Source: Candidatus Helarchaeota archaeon
GTDB lineage: Archaea; Asgardarchaeota; Lokiarchaeia; Helarchaeales; RDOG01
NCBI GenBank assembly: GCA_019058315.1
Contig: JAHPZH010000002.1
Coordinates: 1,311,910-1,375,909 of the forward strand
Reading direction: 5' to 3'
DNA length: 64,000 bases
In this document: positions 21,801-29,622 of the stretch, piece after piece
Layout of the letters: every line of letters begins with the position of its first letter
How positions within the stretch are numbered: the first letter of the stretch is position 1
The notes under the pieces: model-generated
Told to the model about the DNA's origin: nothing
Seen by the model: only the letters and a program-made list of their open reading frames with translations
Database searches by the model: none
Made by a program: the position numbers and the translations under genes

Positions 21801-24599
21801 GCAGACAATTTTCCTTTAGAAGAAAACTTAACTATATCTATCGATAATGTCTCCTTATATATTAGTCGAACCATTATAATACCTCCTGATCTAAGTTCAT
21901 TATTGCTATTATGGCCAGTAACTAATCCTAATTGGATGATTTTCTTTTTAATTATAATGATTATTGTCTTTTCTATCCTTTTTTCAGCATATCAGACATA
22001 TTATAGATATCCACCTACGGTTAGAACACTTAGAAAGCTTAGAAAAGATATAAAGGGAAATAAATTTGATAAACCAGCATCAGTTAAAACTAGAGAAAAT
22101 TTAATACAAAATCATTTAGATAAGAAATTAAAAGGATTTGCTCTAAAAAAAGCCCCTGAAATAGATACATCCAAATTGATAACCAACGCAATGATAAATC
22201 AAATTGCTTCTGATATATTATCCCAAGTACCTCATGAAAAACTTGCTAATATAGATGCTTCTAAGTTATCTTCTGAAGAAATGAAGCCTATTACTACCAA
22301 TTCTTTAACAAATGCTTTGAAATCTATGTTACCAAAAAGTAAAATGCTTGAAATTGATCCTTCTACATTATTGACATTAGCAGTTTTGAATGGCATTGCC
22401 AATGCTATAAAATCCCAGTTGCGAAAAAAAGAACCTGAAGTGGAAAAACCTGAAATAACTGATGAGATGATAAATAAAATTGCAGCCGATTTAATAGCTC
22501 AAGTATCTCAAGAAAAACTTGTTGATCTAGATGCATCTAAACTATCTTCTGGAGAAATGAATAATATAATTACAAATTCTTTGAAATCATTGCTACCAAA
22601 AAGAAAAAGATTGGAAATTACCACTGCTCAATTGTTAACCGTCGATGTTTTGAATAAAATTGCCAGTGCTACACAATCCCAATTAAAAGAAAAGCCTGAG
22701 GAAGAACTTGAACCGTTAACAGATCAAATGATAAATAAAATTGCAGCCGATTTAATAGCTCAAGTACCTCAAGAAAAGCTTCTTGATCTGGATGCGTCTA
22801 AACTATCTTCTGGAGAAATGAATAATATAATTACAAATTCTTTGAAGTCATTGTATCCAAAAAGAAAAAGGCTGGAAATTAATACTGCTCAATTATTAAC
22901 TGTCGATGTTTTAAATAAAATTGCGAGTGCTACACAATCCCAACTAAAAGAGAAACCTGAAGAAGAACTTGAACCGTTAACCGAAGAAATGATAAATAAA
23001 ATCGCTGCTGATGTAATCTCTCAAGTTCCTCGCGAGAAACTTCTTGATATTGATGCTCTTAAATTATCTTCTGAAGACATGGATTATATAATTACAAATT
23101 CTTTAAAATCATTATATCCTCAAAGAAAATTGCTTGATATAGATATTGCGAAATTATTATCTGTAGATGTTTTGAATAAAATTGCCAGTGCCATAAAATC
23201 CCAACTAAAAGAAATACCTGAAGAAGAAGTTGAACTGATTACAGATGAAATGATAGATGAAATAGCTGCTGATTTAATGAATAAGTTTCCTCAGCAAAAA
23301 CTATCCCGTCTAGAACCCTCCGATTTGAAAACTAAAAAAATTAATAAAATAATTGTAAAAAATTTGAAATCTATGTTACCAAAGGAAAAATTTGCTAAAA
23401 TCTCTGATGCAATGAACGATGATTTTTATGATAACCTTATTAATTCTATAAAATCTCAACTTCCAAGAGATAGATTACTTGATTCATTTATTGCTGAAAT
23501 GATAACTGAAGAAAATGTTAATAGAGTTGCCAACGACTTATTATCTCAGGTACCCAAGGAAAAATTAAACGATCAAAATAAAGAGGCATTATTATCCGAG
23601 GTAACGGAGGAAAAAATAGAAAGTATTATAGAATCCATTTTACCAAGAGAAAAAATTCTTGAATTGGATACCTCTAAAATAATGTCTGATGAATTTATTC
23701 ATAAAATTGCTAATACTATAAAAACTCAGCTTCCAAAAGAAAAACTTCTGATATTTGATACATCTGAAATGTTAACTGAAGAAGTTTTTAATAAAATTAT
23801 CGATCGAATAAAAGCCCAACTTCCAAAAGAAAAATTACTTGAATTAGATACATCCGAATTATTGACTGACGAAATGAAAAATGTGATCTCAAATGCAATA
23901 AAAGCTCAACTGCCAAAAGAAAAACTACTTCAAATAGATCCAACTGAACTTCTAACCGACGAAATGATAAATGGGATTGCAACCGCCGTTATAACGCAAC
24001 TTCCAATAGAAAAGCTACTCGAGCTTGACACATCCGAGTTATTGACCCAGGAAACGATAAATAATATAAATAATGCTGTTAAAGATGAGCTAATAAAAGT
24101 AAAACCACCATTACCAGAGCTCACTTCATATATTCTTACTAAAGTCAATATTAGACTTAAAAAGAAAAAGAGACCTTTAGTAGATATTTTAAGATTTGTT
24201 GAACCAAACCTTCAATTTAATGAGAAATTAATTACTTTTTATCTTAAATTCCGTGCTTTTGTACCTGAAATTCATATTAAGGAAATTATTCCTGAGAATT
24301 TAAAAATCAAAAAACAAATACCATTCCTAGTACCTAGAGAAGTTCAAAAAACTGAAGATGGAAAAACTATTCAAATCTGGAAGATTGTTCCAGAACTTGC
24401 TCGAGATACTTTTGAATTTGGATATATATGTTCAGGAGAAGGAATTGAAAACGAATTTCCATTTGAGATGGAAATACATGGTATGGAGATATCATCTGCC
24501 AAAGAAAAGCAAAAAGAGTTGAAGAAAACAGAAGTTTTTACCCCCAATTTTCATGAATTAATTCAAAAATATAAAGAAACAGAATATAAGGAGATCTAA
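18888..24599 (+). CDS. Giant (1903 aa) membrane protein: duplicated ectodomain, TM helices, 87-aa and 30-aa cytosolic repeats, shared C-terminal domain
   Basis: Two ectodomain copies (QWLKNPTFDSPISPNWT / QWIKNPLFNSPINQYWS), each followed by TM + basic segment (FRVKRPPMIRKIRKLKKRIKK / YRYPPTVRTLRKLRKDIKG); C-terminus IQIWKIVPELARDTFEFGYICSGE. The true start may be the ATG at 18921. Confidence 0.88.
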   Translation: MLKNKQGKGICMKTNKKILFSILMAFNTFCSLISFFNMNSLFLLNNLSGINGINSNSEIFNLHSDNYQITEQWLKNPTFDSPISPNWTPTTSGELTDFELLGGSGLANYTVIGEQGTEIFERNFSESGWIKMHNPDFPSYPSEVKATSFEGIDSDGILANHSWDETVGDQVGQDPSVLWKRNESFTKDMSDYEISSASITAVFNVSADSNIDRENDPEGNSGYTWDHVLFFIKLSDINASRNYLVAYYQFENDTTLNDTYMKTFHEENLIFYLSSIFEQGTDFTITVGINFFCEDNMDPQDTDTWYYARIKSLNLTFSYKKIINQDTRGYWIQTSDKLNVTGKNFEIDEAKLYFQYRVDPSWPIESPNSEFIIKVNNNTYSETIKLSNLPNTLEEARINGFDVKHLLVKYDNVSVSLEVSLADTFNLSTNKTISIDNVRLNITLTVLEEKSKRKPPSLILPTSGEDWTWLIILLSILLTAIMLAQGIYTFRVKRPPMIRKIRKLKKRIKKNNLKNPVQVQKRSTIIQRVLSYKLKSSHFAYASKPLKPKVEKKLKQKRPKKEGNLKLLLFFALFAFLLFIISSSAITNGSLDPNILPAIRNFILPKNSNFDLQSKDTHETKQWIKNPLFNSPINQYWSTSKGGDLTDMELTEDTGYVNYVVMGDNRTENYINNPPEINNWTMVHDPDHPTFPNETLSGTENAWSGIVGDGAFSNHSWREGGPNQLGQDPSVLWKRNITLPVNFTDYEITSASLSTNINASPLSNVENAGDGSYQGRGDYVRFFIRVSDLSGNITYEIANYLHEGDSDLSDTPMNNVTDTDLMFFLSSVLQEDGYNFTLTMGINFWCEDNEGTDNDEWEYTYIKEFNLHFTYHKKINQFTYARWDQVGDRLNGRDFRINEAKLYFQYKTDTNWTHYSNNSEFRIVINSSTHSETIKLTLANSTFQDAKFIGFDVTNLMIKNDNIRVSLEVYIADNFPLEENLTISIDNVSLYISRTIIIPPDLSSLLLLWPVTNPNWMIFFLIIMIIVFSILFSAYQTYYRYPPTVRTLRKLRKDIKGNKFDKPASVKTRENLIQNHLDKKLKGFALKKAPEIDTSKLITNAMINQIASDILSQVPHEKLANIDASKLSSEEMKPITTNSLTNALKSMLPKSKMLEIDPSTLLTLAVLNGIANAIKSQLRKKEPEVEKPEITDEMINKIAADLIAQVSQEKLVDLDASKLSSGEMNNIITNSLKSLLPKRKRLEITTAQLLTVDVLNKIASATQSQLKEKPEEELEPLTDQMINKIAADLIAQVPQEKLLDLDASKLSSGEMNNIITNSLKSLYPKRKRLEINTAQLLTVDVLNKIASATQSQLKEKPEEELEPLTEEMINKIAADVISQVPREKLLDIDALKLSSEDMDYIITNSLKSLYPQRKLLDIDIAKLLSVDVLNKIASAIKSQLKEIPEEEVELITDEMIDEIAADLMNKFPQQKLSRLEPSDLKTKKINKIIVKNLKSMLPKEKFAKISDAMNDDFYDNLINSIKSQLPRDRLLDSFIAEMITEENVNRVANDLLSQVPKEKLNDQNKEALLSEVTEEKIESIIESILPREKILELDTSKIMSDEFIHKIANTIKTQLPKEKLLIFDTSEMLTEEVFNKIIDRIKAQLPKEKLLELDTSELLTDEMKNVISNAIKAQLPKEKLLQIDPTELLTDEMINGIATAVITQLPIEKLLELDTSELLTQETINNINNAVKDELIKVKPPLPELTSYILTKVNIRLKKKKRPLVDILRFVEPNLQFNEKLITFYLKFRAFVPEIHIKEIIPENLKIKKQIPFLVPREVQKTEDGKTIQIWKIVPELARDTFEFGYICSGEGIENEFPFEMEIHGMEISSAKEKQKELKKTEVFTPNFHELIQKYKETEYKEI
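22191..23320 (+). repeat. 261-bp (87-aa) intragenic tandem repeat, about 5 units
   Basis: ATGATAAATAAAAT-type anchors at 22191, 22467, 22728, 22989 and 23250 (ATGATAGATGAAAT); the last three intervals are exactly 261 bp, the first is 276 bp. Confidence 0.9.
23641..24090 (+). repeat. 90-bp (30-aa) intragenic tandem repeat PKEKLLELDTSELLTDEMxNxIxNAIKAQL
   Basis: CCAAAAGAAAAA-type anchors at 23643, 23733, 23823, 23913 and 24003; exact 90-bp spacing. Confidence 0.9.
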
Positions 24600-24604
24600 A
24601 TACC

Positions 24605-25516
24605 TTGCAAAATAATCTTCTGGAAAAAGCAAGAAAATTAAATAATACCGGAGCATGGTACGAAGCTGAAGATGATCTAAATAATGCTCTTGCGAGTTAT
24701 AAGGAAGCTTTAGAACTCTATGGTGAGTTAAATGATCCCGAAGGAAAAGCCATCGCTTTAAATAATATTGGGGGAATCTATAAAAAAACTGGGAAATTAG
24801 ATGAAGCTCTTAAAGTTTTTAATGAATCTTTGAAAATTGCTGAAGAATTAGAAGATATGCAAGGAAAAGCCACAAGATTAAATAACATTGGTGTGATATA
24901 CCAAACCAAAGGGGAGTTAAATAAAGCTCTTGATGTTTTTCAAAAATCATTAACAATAGCTGAAAAGCTAAAAGATCCAAGATTAAATTCTATATGTTTA
25001 AACAACAACGGTATGATATACCAATCTAAAGGGGAATTAGATAAAGCTCTTGATTATTATAAAAAAGCCTTGAAAATTGATGAAAAATTAAAGAATGAAC
25101 TTGGAAAGACTTTAAGATTGAATAATATAGGTAGGATCTATCAAGCTAAAGAAGAACATAATAAAGCACTTGAATTCTATAAAAAATCCTTGAAAATTGC
25201 TAAAGATTTAAATGAAAAGCACTTAATAGCAACAAGATTAAATAATATTGGAACAACTTTAAGGGTTAAAGGAGATTTAGATAAAGCTTTTGAGAATTTT
25301 GAAGCTGCTTTAAAAATTGATGAAGAATTAAAGGATGAATACGGAAAAGCTACAAGATTGAACAATATTGGAGGAATTTTAAAAGATAAAGGTGACTTTA
25401 AAACGGCTTTAAATTATTGGGAAAAAGCTGAGAAAATTTTTAAAAAATTAGGGCAAAAAAAAGAATACGATACAGTAAGTAAGAATATTTCAATTATTAA
25501 AGAAAAAATTTCATGA
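24605..25516 (+). CDS. TPR-repeat protein
   Basis: Regular ~40-aa repeats ATRLNNIGxIYxxKGELDKALxxYxKSLKIxEKLKD; TTG start. Confidence 0.92.
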   Translation: MQNNLLEKARKLNNTGAWYEAEDDLNNALASYKEALELYGELNDPEGKAIALNNIGGIYKKTGKLDEALKVFNESLKIAEELEDMQGKATRLNNIGVIYQTKGELNKALDVFQKSLTIAEKLKDPRLNSICLNNNGMIYQSKGELDKALDYYKKALKIDEKLKNELGKTLRLNNIGRIYQAKEEHNKALEFYKKSLKIAKDLNEKHLIATRLNNIGTTLRVKGDLDKAFENFEAALKIDEELKDEYGKATRLNNIGGILKDKGDFKTALNYWEKAEKIFKKLGQKKEYDTVSKNISIIKEKIS

Positions 25517-25533
25517 TATAGGAGATATAAAAT

Positions 25534-26655
25534 ATGGTAAAAGGATTTTCAGTTTGGAAATGGTCAATTCAAGAAGGTTTATTATTAATTAGAAAATTTC
25601 CACCAGAACTAGAAATTGGAACTCAAGATATGATGCGAGTTTTTTATAATCACATTACAGGTGCAGAAAAGCAGATAGACGTAGTTCTTCGTTTACCAAG
25701 TATGGAATCAAGCATTGCTAGTCATTTTACTGGAGTAGAATCAAAATTACCTTACATGATTAATGTAATATTGGAGTTGGGCGAAGATCCAGAAATGTTT
25801 GGGAATGTTATTACTCGAATCAATTCGGAAGTAATGGACATTCTTAAAAAATTAGATGAAAAAGGGGCTCAGCCTTTAGAGATATATGATGAATTAGATG
25901 AATATTTCAAAAGAATGTTAGATCTGTTTCAAAGGCTAGGAAATCTTTCTAAGGAGCAAAAAGTTGCCCAAATTTATAGTAATCCTAAAGGTCACCAAAT
26001 CATGGGCCTTTTACAAGATGGACCAATTTCTAAAAAGGAATTAAGATATAGTCTTGAGAAAAATCTTAATCAAGTAATCACAAATCTTGAACTTACGCTT
26101 GACCCATATACAGAAACAGAGATTATCAAAGAGGATTGGATTGAAGGAGATAGAGACCAATATTTATTTTTAATGAAAGATTTCACAATAATGAGAGCCC
26201 CTGCTACTAAAATTGTTGAAAAAGCAAGGAAAAATAAACCAACTCCAGGTGTGGCAAAGGAATATTTAAAACAAGTAAAGGAATTTTTCTCAACATATAA
26301 ACCAACTTATGAAGATGGCATGAAAATTTCTGTTATACTTATGCATCCAGACATGTACGACGTTCTTAGATTGTTTTCTTTTGACTCTCATAATTATAAG
26401 AAAATTCCTCCAGGTTATGGTGGTCCTGAAATGAAGAAAATCATAGACTTACTAATTCAAGAGAAAATTCTTACAATGATAACTGAAGGTAAAAGTGAAT
26501 GGGTAATGTTACTTTCAGATGTTGATGTAGCCTTATTTTTTCCTGAATATCTATTAGAAAAAATTAGAATAGCTTTAAAGGCAGGTAAAATTAAAAAACA
26601 AGCCGCAATCAAACATTTAAATTTACTTGAGAAATCTTATTCAAAAGGAACATAA
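25534..26655 (+). CDS. Possible longin-like N-terminus plus winged-helix-like domains
   Basis: N-terminus VKGFSVWKWSIQEGLLLIRKFPPE is longin-like (weak); HQIMGLLQDGPISKKELRYSL and ...IIDLLIQEKILTMITEGKSEWVMLL look wHTH-like. Confidence 0.5.
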   Translation: MVKGFSVWKWSIQEGLLLIRKFPPELEIGTQDMMRVFYNHITGAEKQIDVVLRLPSMESSIASHFTGVESKLPYMINVILELGEDPEMFGNVITRINSEVMDILKKLDEKGAQPLEIYDELDEYFKRMLDLFQRLGNLSKEQKVAQIYSNPKGHQIMGLLQDGPISKKELRYSLEKNLNQVITNLELTLDPYTETEIIKEDWIEGDRDQYLFLMKDFTIMRAPATKIVEKARKNKPTPGVAKEYLKQVKEFFSTYKPTYEDGMKISVILMHPDMYDVLRLFSFDSHNYKKIPPGYGGPEMKKIIDLLIQEKILTMITEGKSEWVMLLSDVDVALFFPEYLLEKIRIALKAGKIKKQAAIKHLNLLEKSYSKGT

Positions 26656-26669
26656 AAATAATAAAAAAA

Positions 26670-27737
26670 TTAGAAGTTTGGGGCAAAAACTGCATATCCT
26701 CTTTCTGTACCTATAGAATATATGTTAAAAGACTTTCCACTCTCTGGATTTATTACTAATTTTAAAACTGGAAACAGATAAATAGGAAATTTAGGAGATT
26801 CCGGTCCTTTAGATTTTTGTAAATTTTGAAATAGTTTTTTTGCATTATTCATTCTATCTTTGATATCTCCATCAAAATAGCCTAACTGTGCTTTTACAGC
26901 ATCTTCGTCTAAATCTTTCAAAGATTTTATGTAAATTCCGTCAACAGTAGTGATTATTTCGCTTAATTCTTCTCCCATTTTTTTCTCAAATTCTGGCTTA
27001 AAAAACAAATGTGGTATATATTCTCCTTTAGCTGTTTTAAAGGGGACTGATTCTACTTTATATTTGTAGTTCTTTCCAGTTCCTTTACAATCCTTACAAG
27101 GTAATTTACCAAAATCTTGTTTACATTTATTGCATAAATCATTCCCTAAACCTCTACAGGATTGACAAAAGACCAGTCCAGACCCGTAACATTCGCCACA
27201 ATTATAAATTAACATTTTCTTTTCTTTTTTATTATTTGTAATCATTTCAATATTGAATGATAATTTGCCTGAGCCTTTGCATTTCTTACACTTAACTTGT
27301 CCACTTCCATTACATTTCTCACACTGAATGAGCCCAGTCCCTTTGCATTTTTTACAAGAACTATATCCCTTTCCATTACAGCTCTCACAATTAATTTCCT
27401 CTATCGAATTATACATTGGAACATATTCTTTTCCTTTCCAATCCAACTGATTTACACTTTTAGGAAAATCATAGAATTTGACTTTACTCAGTTTATCCTG
27501 ATTAACCTCAAATTCTTCATAAGTTCTACTCGCTTTTTCAGCAGAAAGTTCAGACCTGAAAAAAAATACAGCGCTTTTTACCACATTTTCAACAGTTTCG
27601 GCAGCAGAGATGTTACCTTTTTCAAACTTAACTCCCTTTACGCCAAAACTTTTTTCTAATTGTTTTGCAGCTGTCTTATTTATAAATTTTTCAAAAACAT
27701 CATCAGATACTGGAGATTTAACACTCAATTTAATCAC
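26670..27737 (-). CDS. DnaJ-type zinc-cluster protein without J domain (paralog A)
   Basis: Eight CxxC modules, mostly CxxCxGxG (CESCNGKG, CKKCKGTG, CEKCNGSG, CKKCKGSG, CGECYGSG, CQSCRGLG, CNKC, CKDCKGTG); no HPD J domain. Confidence 0.85.
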   Translation of the reverse strand: MIKLSVKSPVSDDVFEKFINKTAAKQLEKSFGVKGVKFEKGNISAAETVENVVKSAVFFFRSELSAEKASRTYEEFEVNQDKLSKVKFYDFPKSVNQLDWKGKEYVPMYNSIEEINCESCNGKGYSSCKKCKGTGLIQCEKCNGSGQVKCKKCKGSGKLSFNIEMITNNKKEKKMLIYNCGECYGSGLVFCQSCRGLGNDLCNKCKQDFGKLPCKDCKGTGKNYKYKVESVPFKTAKGEYIPHLFFKPEFEKKMGEELSEIITTVDGIYIKSLKDLDEDAVKAQLGYFDGDIKDRMNNAKKLFQNLQKSKGPESPKFPIYLFPVLKLVINPESGKSFNIYSIGTERGYAVFAPNF

Positions 27738-27806
27738 AAATTAATTTTAGTATGAAATATTATTTGATAATTTCATTTTAACTATGTTGAATCAAAAAAA
27801 AAAGAA

Positions 27807-28871
27807 TTAAAAATTAGGAACGAATACATCATATCCTTTTTCAGTACCTATGGAGAGGATATCAAACTTTTTTCCTTTAACAGTCTTAGATTCCAACCTT
27901 AATAACGGAAACAGATATATTGGGAATATAGGTGATTCAGGACCTTTCCTTTTCTCTAATTCCTTGAATAGATTCTTCGCACTACTCATTCTACTCTTAA
28001 TATCGCCATCCCAATATCCTAGTTGTGCTTTTATAAATTTCTCATCCATATTATCAAGATTTTTGATGTAAATCCCATCTACATTATTAATAACTAATCC
28101 TAGTTCTTCACCTATCTGTTTTTCAAATTCTGGCTTAAAAAACAAATGTGGTATATATTCTCCTTTAGGAATTGTGAAAGGTACCGACTCTATTCTATAT
28201 TTATAATGTTTTCCTGTGCCATTACATTCTTTACAAAATATCTTACCAAGATTTGGCTTACAATCACCACAAACCGACTTTGCACTCCCACCACAGTCAC
28301 TGCATGCTATTTTTCCTGATCCTAAGCATTCTCCACACTGATAATTCATGGATTTTTTGTCTTTTTTATCTGTATTTCCATCAACAACTTCTATTTCAAT
28401 TTTTAATTGCCCAGTTCCATCGCATTTTTTACATTTTACTGATCCCTTTCCCTCACATTTTTTACACTTAATTTCTCCTGTACCACCACATTTTTCACAA
28501 TTTTTGTAACCCTTTCCAACACATTTTTTGCAATTTACACTTGAAATTGAATCATACATTGGAAGTGCCTGTTCACCTTCCCAGTCTAAGGAATTCACAT
28601 TTTTTTTAAATTGGTAAAATTTTGTCTTTTCCAATTTTTTTAGGTCTGCATCTACTTCTTCAGAAGTTTTAGCTGCTTTTTCGGGAGAAAATTTGGATCT
28701 AAAGAAGAAAACAGCGCTCTTAACAACATTCTTCACAGACTCAGCAGCTGAAATGTTGCCTTTTTCAAATTTAACTCCTTTTACTCCAAACTTTTTCTCT
28801 AATTTGTCGGCAGATGTCTTTTCTACAAATTTAGCAAACACATCGTCACTTAATGGACTTTTAACACTCAT
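27807..28871 (-). CDS. DnaJ-type zinc-cluster protein without J domain (paralog B)
   Basis: Close tandem paralog of 26670..27737, collinear over full length; eight CxxC modules. Confidence 0.85.
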   Translation of the reverse strand: MSVKSPLSDDVFAKFVEKTSADKLEKKFGVKGVKFEKGNISAAESVKNVVKSAVFFFRSKFSPEKAAKTSEEVDADLKKLEKTKFYQFKKNVNSLDWEGEQALPMYDSISSVNCKKCVGKGYKNCEKCGGTGEIKCKKCEGKGSVKCKKCDGTGQLKIEIEVVDGNTDKKDKKSMNYQCGECLGSGKIACSDCGGSAKSVCGDCKPNLGKIFCKECNGTGKHYKYRIESVPFTIPKGEYIPHLFFKPEFEKQIGEELGLVINNVDGIYIKNLDNMDEKFIKAQLGYWDGDIKSRMSSAKNLFKELEKRKGPESPIFPIYLFPLLRLESKTVKGKKFDILSIGTEKGYDVFVPNF

Positions 28872-28926
28872 TGTACCACCATTTAAAGTTTTTATTTTTA
28901 ATTGTGTTATATAAAAGGAGTAGTAT

Positions 28927-29577
28927 TTAAAGTTCAGTCTTCATATCTTCGTCCGCTTTTAATATTTCAAATTCATATGGCATCTTTAGGTAGTTATATG
29001 TTATAAGAGTTATGAACGAAATGGCTAACCAGATACAATAAGAAAATGCAAGAGACCAATATGGGGCAAGTTGTAACGCACCAAATTGTGTTGAAAAGAA
29101 ATCCAATAATGTCCCATATGCAGAAATGCAGAAAATAAGAAAGGGACCAAATAATTTTTCAATATGCTCAATCTTATCAAAAAATTTCCTAAAAAGAGAA
29201 CTGGTTTTACGCAGGATTTTTGGAGCTTCAGAAATAACCGAACTTGCAGCACCTATGAAAAAAACCCAAATAATCATCTCCAAAGGAACACCTAATATCT
29301 GAATTCTTCCGCCTAGAAAAAGATACCATCCTACAAAAGATCCATATGCTCCTAATATAAAAGTAGAAATGGCTGTTGCACAGCCAGCTAAAAAAGCATA
29401 TTTTACTCTTTTAGTAGAAGGATTAAAGCTGATTAATATTAAAATAGTCCCCGCAATAGCTTCAATAAGCAAAAAATTTCTATATGTATCTTGATTATAA
29501 ACATTATAAACTATTAGGAATAAAATCATAAATAGAATTGTTCCAATGATACCCGAAACTCGTTTTAAAGTTGGCAT
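28927..29577 (-). CDS. Multi-pass membrane protein of unknown function
   Basis: Several hydrophobic helices (IIGTILFMILFLIVYNVY, MIIWVFFIGAASSVI, LAFSYCIWLAISFITLITY). Confidence 0.65.
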   Translation of the reverse strand: MPTLKRVSGIIGTILFMILFLIVYNVYNQDTYRNFLLIEAIAGTILILISFNPSTKRVKYAFLAGCATAISTFILGAYGSFVGWYLFLGGRIQILGVPLEMIIWVFFIGAASSVISEAPKILRKTSSLFRKFFDKIEHIEKLFGPFLIFCISAYGTLLDFFSTQFGALQLAPYWSLAFSYCIWLAISFITLITYNYLKMPYEFEILKADEDMKTEL

Positions 29578-29622
29578 TGTTCCAATCCAATCTATTTTTT
29601 AATATAATCTTTTAAATCTTAT

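Noticed and set aside
22191-24090. Possible CRISPR-like or transposon repeat
   Set aside because: Repeats are in-frame multiples of 3 within one ORF with protein-level conservation, so they are coding repeats.
27297-27659. 120-aa plus-strand ORF within the zinc protein gene
   Set aside because: Antisense shadow of 26670..27737, whose CxxC motifs make it clearly the real gene.
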